Shown here piece by piece: positions 1 to 10,715 of a DNA stretch of 64,000 nucleotides. Under the pieces are notes generated by a model. The model was not told the DNA's origin. It worked only from the letters and a program-made list of their open reading frames with translations, and made no database searches. The stretch lies in contig JAJTWR010000021.1 of NCBI GenBank assembly GCA_021613335.1, positions 2,934,001-2,998,000 of the forward strand, read 5' to 3'. Source of the DNA: Whitmania pigra. Lineage: Eukaryota; Annelida; Clitellata; Hirudinida; Haemopidae. A program made the translations under genes and the position numbers. The first letter of the stretch is position 1, and each line of letters starts with the position of its first letter.

Positions 1-820
1 TATTATCAATTTCCAGAAAATATAGTTTCAACTGTTAAAAAAAATCATTCATATTCAGCCTGACATATTGCTGCAGATAATGAAATATCGCTTGGTGGTG
101 TATGTCGAAAAATTGTAGTGTCACCATCGCGTAATGTGTTCTAACAAGGTTGAACAGTATTTTCGTGATGAGGGGAGTGTGCTGAAGGCAGAGAAGCAAT
201 AACTATCTACATGTCGTAGGAATGGTCAATATTGATGCAAGTGTAGACTGAAACTGAAGCAAACCAATCCTTTGAAAGCTGTATAAGTGGCTGGCTGAAG
301 CAATTATAAATATATGCCAATGCTAATAAGAATCTCAGGTTATGTTTTGTTTATAAATTTAAACTCATTAATTTGATATCCAATTTGGCATCCCTCTGCA
401 TGGTCTGTGGGTTGGCCACTGGCTCATGATTTGCATAGTTGGTTATTTGATGGCATTTGAGTGGGGAAACACCAAATTTTAGTTCACATATCTTAAATTT
501 GTTAACCACAGATGTTTTTGTTTTATTCAAATTTAATGTTAAGTTAATTGTTAGTTTTACAAAAGTTAACTATTAAAACAAATTAACTGTCCTAAGCCCT
601 AGTCTTAATGCTTGTTTCTAGAATTTATTGCAAAGTTATGAATGTATGTACAACATTTATAGAAACACTGTTGATACAAATAACATTTTAATTGTGTCTA
701 ATAAATAAACATCCAAATATTGGTTCATTCAAAATTGAGCATGATGAATGGTGCTTGTGAAGATATATCAATCACCATATGCATAAATACTGAATTTTAA
801 GAAATGTTTGTCTATTTTAG
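1..820. other. Intron or upstream sequence of the HMBOX1-like gene
   Basis: AT-rich sequence with no open frame that I can assign. It directly precedes a canonical acceptor at 819-820, so it is probably intron of the homeobox gene whose earlier exons lie left of the window. I looked for the first two homeodomain helices here and did not find them. Confidence 0.5.
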
Positions 821-1733
821 CTGGTAGAGAACTAACTGAAAGAGAAAAAGTCACAGCACAGATTATATCCAACTGGTTTGCCAATAAAAGAAAGGAATTG
901 AAAAAACTGGCTAGAGAAGGTACCTTTAAACATCATGGATTCATTTCTTGGATTTTAATAATTATTCCGGAAAATGTATCACTAAATATTTTTGACTGAA
1001 TAATCATAGATTAGAAGGTTATTCTGTTTATGTTTCTTTTATGGGGACAAATGTTAAGCTGTTCAATTATGATTTATTGGAAAAATTGCACATAATTAGC
1101 TCTGGGGTAGGACTTTAGATAGATAAAGAAATTTGTTGGCTTCGAGTGATGCATTCCTGCACAAGTCTGTCAAAAGCAACAGTTGTGTTTGTGACCTTGC
1201 CAATGTCATGAGACCTTAGCCCTTGGTAAGCAGCAATGCTTTGATTATTGTGTCTACATGGCATGTGCAGATGCACTCAAAAGATTAAATCAAATCACAC
1301 GTAAGCACATTGCAGATAGAGATGAAACTAAACATCATTTTGCTCAAACAAAATATTTGTGCCATAATTATTGGAGGGAATTCTATTTTCAGAGGGTCTT
1401 CTAGATATCAGCTCCGTACCCTCCAGACCAAGAGGTCATCCATCAAGACTCTACTCAGACCTTGCTCTCATGCAACATTTAAAGAGCAATGATTTGACAA
1501 ACAGTGTCGTCACAAGTAGTGTTATGCAATCACCTGAAAGTTCTTCTCAAGATGATGGTAGTAGTCCAGAGGACAAAAATTCACAAATTGAGTCTGACAA
1601 AAAATCTAGACAGATCATGATATCTGATGGAGAAATTTGGCCCACGGATAAACCAGATAAAACGCCACCTCTGCTTGGTCTTGCAACTAAAACAGAAAAC
1701 TTTTTAGAAGCTTCTTCACCTTCCATATTCTGA
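821..1733 (+). CDS. HMBOX1: HMBOX1-like (HNF-class) homeobox protein, last two exons, 5' end outside window
   Basis: Two exons are visible: 821-919 and 1393-1733 (TGA at 1731-1733). Phases agree: the first begins with the last two bases of a codon and ends on one base, and the second begins with two. The first exon encodes homeodomain helix 3, with the core SNWFANKRKELKKLA preceded by GRELTEREKVT. The family pattern GK-LSD-ERVT then YNWFANRRKEIKRRA is that of HMBOX1, a divergent HNF-class homeodomain protein that acts as a transcription factor and binds double-stranded telomeric repeats in vertebrates. The last exon is a Ser/Asp/Lys-rich tail of about 112 residues ending in SSPSIF, with no domain I recognise. 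Helices 1-2 and the N-terminal domain must lie upstream. HNF1 itself is less likely because its helix 3 differs after WFANRRKE. Confidence 0.75.
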
Positions 1734-2575
1734 TCTTAAAAGAAAACAATTTGCTTTTCAATTTCATTGTCTATAAAATACAGTTAATGTTAGTACAAAA
1801 TACACTGCTGAAGCACAGTTTTTAAGAGTTTTCTAATGAAATTCTAGTCATTCTAGTCTATGTTTTAGATGTTCTAAATGTTTTTACCAATTTATATTGC
1901 AAGTTTATTTTGTTCTATAATTTATTTTCTTAAGTTTTAAATATTTGAAGAGCAGGTTTTCAAGTAAATTTTTAGAGTTGAGTAAGTGGTATCACCTTTG
2001 ATGCCGTGTTGGAATCACATTGGGTCACAGTCCCACTTATGGCTTTCGGTTTTCTTGAGGACAATCGAATTTAGGTTTGTCACTCTGTCAGAACTTGTAG
2101 CTGTTGCATGCCCATGGATTTGTGATGTTCAGCCAATAGCAATTCTTCAGAGCAAGATATAGAACTCTTGATATATGAGAATGGTAAATAAGTTGTTCCA
2201 GACACGGGCTAACATTATCTCCAGATCTGCTTTCAAGCAGATTTGACTCTGCTGATTTAAGTCCATGTCTTCAAGTGTGAAATCTTTCACTCTTGATGGA
2301 TATGGCTGTGCCTGACATTGGAGAGACTCAAAGACCAGAGGGGAGACTTTATGGTTTTTGGCAAAGGTCATGAAGAAGTGGTTTAACATGGTCATTATGA
2401 CTTTTAGTTTCCTGTGCCATTAGACTATGAACTTTTGCCATAAAGCATGAAGAGGGGCTTTTTTCTGCTTAAAGATATCTAAAAAGTTACTAACTATTAG
2501 CTAAACTATTTTTTTTGTAGTTACAAGCTTATGAGTTTAACTTAGTCAAAAAGGTTTGATAGAAATGCTAGTTTG
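1734..2575. other. 3' flank of the homeobox gene, no further gene seen
   Basis: AT-rich 3' UTR or intergenic DNA. A minus-strand open frame at 2147-2395 resembles nothing I know and has no splice support, so I do not call it. Confidence 0.4.
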
Positions 2576-2727
2576 ACTGCGAGCTATGGTAAGAGCAACA
2601 GTCACGTTACATGTTGCATTCGCAACCCGGCATGCGCCGCCACAAAGCTCCCTTTGGATGTGGTACTATACCAATAGGTGGGCGCCCCTAACGCTTACGC
2701 TTATGACGCTATATAAATGAAGTTAAA
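2576..2727 (-). repeat. SINE-like repeat, family B, minus copy
   Basis: The reverse strand reads through AACTTCATTTATATAGCG, then alternating GGGGCGC-type segments, then GTGCGAATGCAACATGTAACGTGAC and a Ser-tRNA-like GAGC end. The same module occurs at 7850-8030, 12723-12790, 36165-36340 and 57395-57535. No target-site duplication was resolved. Confidence 0.6.
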
Positions 2728-2769
2728 TAATGATACAAGCCTGACCCTTAACTGAAATTAGTGACTCCT

Positions 2770-2970
2770 ATTTTTTCCAATTGCGGAGTTTTAAATTATA
2801 ATATTTGGAAACGGCGTTTCAAATGTTCTTTTGTTTTGTTTTTTTTTTTAGATGGTCGTATTTCAATTTTAGGAAGATTTTCATTTTTTTTTAAATTATT
2901 AGGAATTTGTGGAATTCGTTAAAAAGTACTCTTATTCAATAACCACGCGCCTCTGTCTGATCAAATGTGC
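2770..2970 (+). repeat. Fragment of the MITE family seen complete at 56166-56525
   Basis: The stretch from about 2785 to 2970 matches the middle of the 56.2-56.5 kb element, sharing TTATAATATTT.GAAAC, ATTAGGAATTT.TGGAATTC and TTATTCAATAACC.CGC. The terminal inverted repeats are absent, so this is a truncated copy. Confidence 0.55.
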
Positions 2971-3089
2971 ATCACACTGTTAACCAACATTTTTACTTTA
3001 TTTTCCGGGGTGACCAGACTGTTGCTCGAATGGCGATAGCCCACACGGCGGGTGCTCACAAAGACTGTTGCCCACAGGGGCAATTGCTT

Positions 3090-3470
3090 ACATTGTACAC
3101 AGGGGTACTCAAACTGCGGACCGCGGTCCACAATCCGGACCGCCGATAGCTTTTAAGTGGACCTCCAATTATTTCCAAAAAAAATTTAAAAAGTTAAAAA
3201 ATTCTGAATTCTGGTCTAAGTTTGTAATTGAGGGTCAATACCCTTGCTCCAAGAAATTGGCTTTATCAGTTCTGACAATATTTGGATCAACTTACACCTG
3301 TGAATCATCATTTTCAACTATGAACATTATCAAGTCTAAAAATTGAAGTCAATTAACTGATGTACATCTTGGAATTGAGAATTGCAATTACTAGCTATTC
3401 TCCAAATATCAAAGAAGTCATGAAGGTCAAGCAGTTCCATGCATCACACTAAATAAAAAGTCTGACTTAA
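3090..3470 (+). pseudogene. hAT/ZBED-type transposase C-terminal fragment
   Basis: The frame ending at 3346 carries LTIFGSTYTCESSFSTMNII, the dimerisation-region signature of hAT transposases (Y.CE..FS.MN.IKSK). Beyond a stop at 3343-3345 the same frame continues with LTDVHLGIE, so the family similarity crosses the stop and the copy is dead. It is most like the ZBED5/SCAND3-type domesticated hAT group. No BED finger or catalytic part is present. Confidence 0.7.
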
Positions 3471-4546
3471 CACTTGTAGATTGTTCGTCTATTAGAATTA
3501 AATTTAACTGAATTTAACAGCATTTTAATATTAATTCATTACTTTTTATTAAACATAACTAAAATACAATAAAATTTTAAAATATTATCGACTAGTCAAC
3601 AATAATAACAGATCTTAAGATTAAAAATATAACAAATCTTATGATAAAAAATAAAATAAATTACTTATATGCTGTTCATTAAAAGAAACAAAATATGGAA
3701 AATGTCTTTCCAAAATGGAGACAAAATCCAAAAACACAGGCTTGCAGGTGGTCAAGCTCGGAACCCAAAAACAAAACATCTTTAGTAGGGATGTGCGGTC
3801 ACTACTGGGAAGACGGAGTCAGTAGTAGATGTGATCCTGGTGATGATTGAAACCCCAGAACGTACATCAAATTACAATCTGAAGATATCAAAGCAATCGA
3901 TGTCTCACAGACGTACAAATACCTGGGGATAGAGATTGGAGTCCGGAAGCAGCCAGCGTCGATCGGAGATGAGATTCAAAAACTGCTCCATTCAATTTCA
4001 AGAGCACCGATAAAACCTTGCCAACGCCTTTATATTTTAAAAGTTCACTTGCTACCAAGTCTGGTCCATAAACTTACCTTTGACGAGGTATTCATCGGTT
4101 CTCTGAACTCCGCAGACACCGCGATTAGAAGGGCAACAAGGCATTGGCTACATCTTCCAAAAGATATCCCGAAACCATTTTATCATGCTCCCGTTAAATC
4201 CGAAGGTCTAGGAATTCTTCAACTTAGGCAATGGGTTCCTCGTCTTCGAATAAATAGATTGACAGAAATTTTCTCCGAGACAGGCCGTTATAAGGATGAT
4301 TTCATGACTTCTCAGAAACAACACTCTGATTATGAGAGAATTTCGAAAATTTGGAACAGCAGAGGCGAAACAACCAAAACAGGATTGGGGGGCGGCAACT
4401 TCGTAGAGATTGTACAAAACTGTAGACGGCTACGGACTGAGATCATTCACCGAGGGAATTGGAATGAGCAAATGGCTTTCAGCTGCGGTCCCAAGAATTC
4501 ATTCTGGTCAGTATATCAGATGCGTTAAGATCCGGGCTGCTGCACT

Positions 4547-6283
4547 CAGTGATGGGCACAAATCAAATCAAATCTCAATGGTCAAATCTCAAATCATTTG
4601 TAAAATGATTTAAATCTCAACTACCAAATCTCAAATAGAATCAAAAAATTCCAAATAGAATCAAATCCCAAACGCCCAAATACCAAATCAAATCAAATCT
4701 TCCGAAAATTTCCTGCTGCCCTATCTTCGCAAATTTTTCGAGCAAAACACAATGAAATTAACAGCCAACATTTTTACAGTTTTATTATTTTTTTTTATTT
4801 ATTTATTGAAACCAAAAAGAGGTGTCTGATAACCAGTACATATAGATAATCAGTACATATTACCGTTTAAAAAAATCATTAAAACTCAGTTTTCTGTTCC
4901 CTCAAGAGCAACAGTGACTCCACAGTTGGTGCTGATAATCGATTTCTTCTGGCAGAGACGAAAGCACCTGAAATTGAAAACAGTCTCTCCACACTTCCAG
5001 ATGATGCCGGGATGCTTAGAAGTCTACGCGCAAGTCGTTGTAGTTTTGGAAAGCGTTGACCATTAGCTGCCCAAAATTGTTCAGGAGTGATGTTGTGGTC
5101 CGTTTGAGCATTAAGATACACTGAATGTTCTTCGTCCTCTTTGTCAATAACCTGCAATATATATATATATTATTTAATAATTAACGTACATTTCCAATCC
5201 AATATAATTTGTTCATACCTGAGGACAATGGTATCTTGCAAAAATGCTCCGCCGACCAGAACTGGTAGTTGGTTCAGGTAGATTCTTTTCTGTTTGGCAT
5301 GAGGTTTTAGACTGTGAAGCGTGAGACCCTGTTATTTCATCTGACTTTATTGAATCCATCATGTGAAGAAGAAGAGATCTTGCCTAATTGGCTGATGGGA
5401 TTATTAATGTAGGACTTTTCTGTGAGCCACTGTCAGTAAAATGCGAATCAAGGAGCGGGGTGGTACCAAAAGGAACTAGTTTGAAACGACTATCCAACAC
5501 AGTTGAGACCACATACTCTGGTCTTCTCATAGATTCCTGGAATCGGTTATGAAGAGCTGCACGAAGGTTTTTTTTCTGAGCAATTAACTGGGTTTGACAA
5601 TTTGAAACTGCTTCATCAATCCCAATTAATGCAGGTATCACTTGCGAAATTGTGACACCATCACCTTGCAGCACCTGTGTTGCTTCTTCAAATGGCTCAA
5701 GTAAAGAGACAAGCTCAAGCAGCAAAGAACGTGAAACTGTGATTCGAGGGACACGTGCACTTGAGCTGAATTTGACTTCCCTGGCTTTAACTAGATGACA
5801 ATGTTGACTAACCTTAAGATGGCGATGAAAGTTTGATGATATTCCGGGCTTTGATTTTATTCGTTTCCGCAAAATTTGCACCTCATACACCAATAGCTAT
5901 CCGTCTTTTGGTTATCTTTAAAAAATTTCGCCAAAATCCCATATTTCCTGCTATCTAACTCGGACATATTTAAAACGCGGTAAAGCTACAAATAGAACAA
6001 AAGCATGTAACCTACAACAATGTTATGTAACGGGGAGGACGCCAAAGAATATAGAATTCTAAAATTTTTAACCATTTTTACAAAATTAAAAATATATAAC
6101 CATCTTTATTTCAATGATTTGATTTGAAACAGCAAATCAAATCAAAAAAAGACAAATCTAATCGAATCAAAATCACTGAGGCAAAAATCGAATCCAACAA
6201 CGTTCAAATCAAATCGCAACCTTGTCTAAATCACGATTCAAATCATTTCAAATCGCAATCGCGATTTATTTTGCCCATCACTG
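4547..6283. mobile_element. hAT DNA transposon (1737 bp) with perfect 8-bp target duplication
   Basis: The termini are CAGTGATGGGCACAAATC at 4547 and TTTTGCCCATCACTG ending at 6283, a hAT-type inverted repeat. The flanks are identical 8-mers GCTGCACT at 4539-4546 and 6284-6291. Removing the element rejoins the R2-like reading frame at that codon. Near both ends lie many CAAATCAAATC-type subterminal repeats, probably transposase binding sites. It carries a decayed transposase on the minus strand. Confidence 0.92.
4879..5967 (-). pseudogene. Decayed hAT transposase with BED finger
   Basis: Minus-strand pieces in order: an N-terminal part from about 5967 with a BED zinc finger (YWCMRCKFCG, then after a frame break NFHRHLKVSQH), a middle part with the hAT landmark VSTVLDSRFKLVPF (5384-5893), and the C-terminal dimerisation region with SSGSVERLFSISG and NRLSAPTVESLLLLREQK (4879-5157). 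A BED finger plus this dimerisation region is the hAT architecture. The catalytic central part looks deleted: the total coding is well under the roughly 600 residues usual for the family. Stops and frame changes show it is inactive. Confidence 0.8.
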
Positions 6284-7711
6284 GCTGCACTACATTGCAG
6301 GCTTAGAGCTTCGAGATGGAACCCGCAGGCTCCCAGGGGGTGCGATAAGGGTTGTCAATCCTTAGAGTCGTTGGGGCATAAGATCCAGAAATGCCCAAGA
6401 ACCGATGGCGCAAGGCACGAGAGACATAATGTTGTTATGAGAAAGCTGGAAAACGAACTGTTAAAAAGAGGCTACAAAACAAGAGTAGAGCCCCGAATTC
6501 CTACAGATCAGGGACTCAGAATACCCGAGTTATGTGCGTGGAAAGGAAACATACATAGTGTGTGATGTAGCCGTCACCTCAGACGTCTACAACCTGGACC
6601 GAGTGTACGACAACAAAGTACTGAAGTATGACACTCAAGATGTTCACACTTGGATGCTGAGAAATGCTCCAGAAAGCACTCTGAGATTGATGCCAAATGT
6701 TGGCGCGTTTGTGTGCAACTGGAGAGGGGTGATGTCCCAAAAATCGTTTAGATTTTGGAAGGATTGCGGCGTCACGAGGACAGGCCTTATGAACATCGTA
6801 ACTGCTGTTCTGATCACAGTTACAAGCAGTGATGGGTAGTATTTCAAATCAAGTGATTTAAAATCACGAAATAAAATCACCTTTGTGATTTTTTGATTTG
6901 ATTCAAAATCATCGTGTGTTGTGCGATTTTTATTTTTATTTTAAATCATATTTTTGATGATTGATGATTTTTTTAATATGTAAAAATCATGAAATCATAT
7001 AAAATTTAAATTTCAAAATTTATTTTTTTAAATATATAATATCTTTCTTTATGACATTATCAGTCGATAATCGATGCAACTTCCTTTTATTAACTTGTAT
7101 TGTTGTTGTTAGTGCTATTCCGACCTCATGGTTAACGAAAGTTGTAAAATTGCTGATAATGATAAAACCGCCTGTGAATTGCCGCCGCTGCTTGACTTGT
7201 AATTTTTTAAAATTACAAGTGAGGAAGCTGACAAAGTTGTAGCTAAATGTATTGATTGTGTTAATAAGTCGATATCAGGATCGAGACGTGCAACGATTTC
7301 CTACGCCATCTAATGCTTTTTACATTCTTAGCTACATGAAAAATAAATTTTTTTAAATATAAGAATGTATGACACATGATGTATGTTGGAACTGAATATA
7401 TGACAAACAATTCTTATGGAACTAGTATTAGAAGTGTTTTTACGTAGAACGAATTCTGCACCAGCTGACCAGGATCAACATTTAGAAATAGTCCTTGACA
7501 ATGAATATTACGGATATTATGAGGATCATCAGTCTGACTTGCAAAAAGTCACTGTTAACAAGGCAACCAGTATCCGCACCAATACGATGAATTATTTGTC
7601 TGATGCGGAATGTCATCTCTCTAGTCTTGAATCAAGCCTAGTCAAAAAAATCTTTGTGATTTGATTATAGTCCGTTGCATAACTGAGATGATTTGGAAAA
7701 GTAATGTTTTA

Positions 7712-7821
7712 TTAACGTCCGTTGCATAGCTAGATGATTAGGACGGTGCTCCCGCAGCGGGGTTTGAACCCCGTGCTGCCATCGTGAGAGGCACAGCCTT
7801 AACCGTTAGGCCATGCGACTT
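7712..7821 (-). repeat. tRNA-derived SINE, family A, minus copy
   Basis: The reverse strand has an A-box-like TGGCCTAACGG, a B-box-like GGGGTTCAAACCCC and the tail CGTCCTAATCATCTAGC followed by GCAACGGACGTTA. It matches the plus copy at 57539-57652 almost base for base. A second, diverged tail lies at about 7668-7700. Confidence 0.8.
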
Positions 7822-7849
7822 AATTTTGTAAAAATGGTTAAAAAATCTT

Positions 7850-8030
7850 TGTTGTAACTTCATTTATTTATATAGCGCCATATGCATAGCGTCAGAGGCG
7901 CTTGTAACCATTTATATAGCGGTCCTTCCCAAGGGAACTGGTGTCAGTGCAGGCTGGGTTTCGAACACCACACATTACGACTGTTGCCATTACCGCCGTA
8001 TGCAATTCGGCTAACCTGAACGCCCCTAGT
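7850..8030 (+). repeat. SINE-like repeat, family B
   Basis: It begins TAACTTCATTTATTTATATAGCGCC and continues through GGCGCTTGTAACC, TTTATATAGCGG and GTGCAGGCTGGGTTTCGAAC. Order and sequence match the 36165-36340 copy. Confidence 0.6.
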
Positions 8031-8529
8031 CACTTTGTGCGCTATAATACAAAGCTGCCACCATTAGCTCCCATGGAGAGGTTATTTAGTTAGGCAGGAC
8101 TGATTGAAACATCAAGAAAGAACAGACTACATGATTCGATGTTTCAAAAACAAAAGTTTTTGAAATTTAATAAAAGCTTTTCAAAATTAACAGTGTTGAA
8201 AAAGTTCGTGCACTTTTTGGTCAAAGTGATTTGATTTTGATGATTTTAACGTCAAATCACATGCGTGAACCTGATTTTAACGTGAAATCACATGCGTGAA
8301 CCTGATTTCGATTTCCAATCACTTTTTGTCTGGTGATCTTGATTTTGATTTCCAATCACTCTGAACGTGATTTTACCCATCACTGGTTACAAGATATGGA
8401 GGGCTCACAGGTGCCACCGAAGAAAGAAGTCCACATCTCGAACTCTCGTTAACATTAACGGTTGATGCTCTTCGGTGCGATTGACATTTCGAACTACGTC
8501 TTGTTCTTTTAAACTTACATGTCCAGGGA

Positions 8530-9012
8530 GATCTCGGACCCTTTTGGGGACACTAAATTTTTCGGAGTGGTTTTTTTGAACGATGGATATGTTAATGTTT
8601 GCATGGCCGAGAAAAAAAAAAAATAAAAAATAATAATGACGATGACGATGACGACGACGATGATGATGATGATAAAAAATTTAAAATAAAATGAAGAAAA
8701 ATAATTTTTTTCCAATTTCACAATTTGGTACATCACTTTATAAGCATAGTTTCTTTTGTTTTTGATTAATTTGGACAATAAAATTTTGTTGAAAATGCTA
8801 CACTAGTGTAAATAAATATGTTAATAATTATGTCTTGTTCAATTGTCCAGAAAATTAATTTTATCAAATGTCAACGGAAAAGTGGTTAAAAAAGTAGTTA
8901 AAAAGTAGTTAACTACTATGCAAGTAGTTAAGGGGTAGTTATTAACTAATTATTTAAAAAGTAGTTAAAAATAGTTACTAACTACTTTTTAAGTAGTTAA
9001 AGCCCATCACTG
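8530..9012. mobile_element. Unpaired hAT end plus GAT microsatellite
   Basis: From about 8876 the sequence is rich in AGTAGTTA/TAACTACT motifs and ends in AAAGCCCATCACTG at 9012, a hAT terminus. The opposite terminus and the matching duplication of the flank CCCAGAGG are not present upstream. The part before it contains a (GAT/GAC)n tract at 8636-8672 and otherwise nothing I can assign. Confidence 0.55.
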
Positions 9013-9970
9013 CCCAGAGGAACCCACTTAGTCGTGTACGTCTTGGTGGAGAACCTCATCATAAACCCTTCAAAATACGTCTGAATAATTTTAATTACGT
9101 GACGCGGCACAAGATGAATCTCCAACGTTTTCCATATGAGTTGGTGTGGTACCGACCCGTATGCATTCGCCAAGTCGAGCCACACAACGTACAAACTCAG
9201 GCGGCGCCTCTTGGCTCTTTGAATAGCCTCCCAAATCATGGAGGAGTGCTCTATGCAACCAGGCATGCCTGGAACACCTCCCTTCTGAATCGATGTATCG
9301 ACATACTTATTGGACAAAACATACTCAGTGAGTCTCGATGCAATCAAAGAGAAAAATATTTTCCCTTCTACATTCAACAGCGAAATAGGTCTGAATTGAT
9401 TTAGGCGAATGAAGTCCCGTTCCTTTGGTATATAGACGCCTTCTGCGACTCTCCACTCATCATCTACAATGCCTGACTGCCAAGCCCTTTCGATGAGGCA
9501 AATACAGCACTTTAGTGCATCTTTTATACAAAATGTAGGGAATTCCATTGGGACACTTTCTTGAGATCGCTTTTGAGAACGACATCCAATCCGTCCCAAC
9601 CACTCCTATCATTACCTCAAGGGAACTTGATTCTAGCTCGTGGAGGGTCTTCCGTGAGGCAGGAAACTCGAACATACTCGGAACTGTTGTGAGATTCCGG
9701 TCCGGTATCGTTCGACGTTTTACCTGAAGGCTCAGCCGCATCAGAACGCTGTTTCTTTACCACCCCTTCGGATTTCAGCTTTGTCTGGTGAATCTTAAGT
9801 CCTTTCTCGGTCTGAAACACACGACCACATCACGCCATTAGCCAGTCCGTAGTCAGAAATCGAAAAATCATTGACATTTGGTACGGTTACCCTAGGGGCA
9901 TCGATGGGTCCGTCATTCTCCCCCTCCTCTCGGCAGGGACCCTGGGGGCATGATTCTTTTTCACTTATAG
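9013..9970 (-). mobile_element. R2-like retrotransposon 5' fragment: zinc finger plus start of reverse transcriptase
   Basis: The minus frame 9599-8997 contains RT motifs 0-2 and A: VYIPKER, FRPISLLNVEGKIFF, KGGVPGMPGCIEHSSMIWE and VVWLDLANAYGSVPH, whose Asp is the first catalytic aspartate. Upstream on the same strand (about 9740-9830) is a C2H2-type finger piece, FQTEKGLKIHQTK, as found in the N-terminus of R2 proteins. At least two frame changes separate these parts. Coding stops at WVPLG, just before the GI..GC motif, exactly where the hAT end at 9012 begins, so the 3' half is lost. It is oriented opposite to the 3851-8484 element. Confidence 0.78.
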
Positions 9971-10100
9971 CAAGTTTGTTAATCGCAACGGGTTGCTAGC
10001 CCAGGAGCGAAACTCGTCTTTCCGAGACCTCTAGAGACTTCTATGCAAATAACTTAATATATATAATATTAAGATTCACTTTTACTTATTTTGGGCAGAC

Positions 10101-10337
10101 CTTAATTTGTTTTGGAGTGGAGCTTTATTTTGTTTGAGCATCTCATTAAAATGTGTGCGTCCGTCTCGGACGGTTTTACTCGTGCTACCTCATATGCTCC
10201 TTTACGTTTCTCATTGCAATGTTTGCTTTTTTGGATCAAGAATCATGAGAGTGGGTGCGGTAAAACAGTTCGAGACGGACACAGATTTTTAACGAGATGC
10301 ACAGAAAAAATAAAGCCCTACCCCAAAACAAATTAAG
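10101..10337. mobile_element. Foldback MITE, 237 bp
   Basis: The left end CTTAATTTGTTTTGGAGTGG and the right end read in reverse (CTTAATTTGTTTTGGGGTAG) form an imperfect inverted repeat of about 70 bp that extends inward to CGTCTCGGA / CGTCTCGAA. No coding capacity. No clear target duplication was found, so the superfamily is unassigned. Confidence 0.75.
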
Positions 10338-10400
10338 CTCCGTCCAGTTAAAAACACAAAGATAATATAACATACGGCAGCAAAAAATATAAGTAACCAA

Positions 10401-10434
10401 ACTCTAACCCTTAACCCTACCCTAACCCTAAAAA
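10401..10434 (+). repeat. Short interstitial telomere-like tract
   Basis: CTAACCCTTAACCCTACCCTAACCCTAA-type sequence, about five degenerate CCCTAA units. It suggests, without proving, a TTAGGG telomere in this animal. Confidence 0.6.
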
Positions 10435-10492
10435 CTTAAATTTAAATTAATGAATAAATATAGCGGATGAAGGAATTACTTTTAATCACTAT

Positions 10493-10707
10493 CAGTGACG
10501 CAACCATGGGTGGGCCGGGGGCGATTTTTTTTTGGTGGGGGGGGGGGTAGGGGGATTCTCAATATGCCATAGGCACAATAATCACGAATTTTCATGAATT
10601 ATTAATTATAATTGGTAGTTTTGATTTGACAGTTTCAACAATTTTCCGACTTTTCATCCCTTTTCTAAACTTGAGCCCCCCAGCATTTTTCGCTGGTTGC
10701 GCCACTG
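10493..10707. mobile_element. hAT-type MITE (215 bp) with near-perfect 8-bp duplication
   Basis: The termini CAGTGACGCAACCATGGG and CGCTGGTTGCGCCACTG form a 17-bp imperfect inverted repeat. The flanks are ATCACTAT (10485-10492) and ATCACTAC (10708-10715), 7 of 8 identical. An internal G-rich tract (GGTGGGGGGGGGG) lies near 10540. Confidence 0.82.
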
Positions 10708-10715
10708 ATCACTAC

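Larger units (their letters stand above)
6827..8385. mobile_element. Non-autonomous hAT element (1559 bp) with perfect 8-bp target duplication
   Basis: It starts CAGTGATGGGTAG at 6827 and ends TTTTACCCATCACTG at 8385. The flanks are GTTACAAG at 6819-6826 and again at 8386-8393. Subterminal repeats are variants of GTGATTTT/AAAATCAC. I see no transposase; the open frames at 7051 and 7416 resemble nothing known. It contains a minus-strand SINE (7712-7821) and a family-B SINE (about 7850-8030), which are therefore younger. It sits inside the same R2-like element as the 4547-6283 hAT. Confidence 0.9.
3851..8484 (+). mobile_element. R2-like non-LTR retrotransposon, 3' half of ORF, split by two hAT insertions
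   Basis: The coding pieces are 3851-4546, 6292-6818 and 8386-8484, together with the TSD bases. Piece 1 holds the reverse-transcriptase thumb region (YKYLGIEIG, then RLYILKVHLLPSLVH and HWLHLPKDIP...GLGI), typical of the R2 clade. Piece 2 holds a CCHC knuckle (C-x3-C-x8-H-x4-C at about 6335-6390) followed by the restriction-like endonuclease region (RTDGARHERHNVV, PRIPTDQGLRIPEL, VCDVAVTSD). Piece 3 carries the C-terminus to a TGA at 8482-8484. Reading frame shifts occur near 4400-4520 and 6534, so it is dead. The polymerase core, including the catalytic FADD-type motif, is missing on the 5' side. I see no 28S rDNA flank, so this is not at the usual R2 target. Confidence 0.82.

Noticed and set aside
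1..820. A hAT-like frame near 60-200
   Set aside because: Interrupted by several stops and lacking any recognisable motif.
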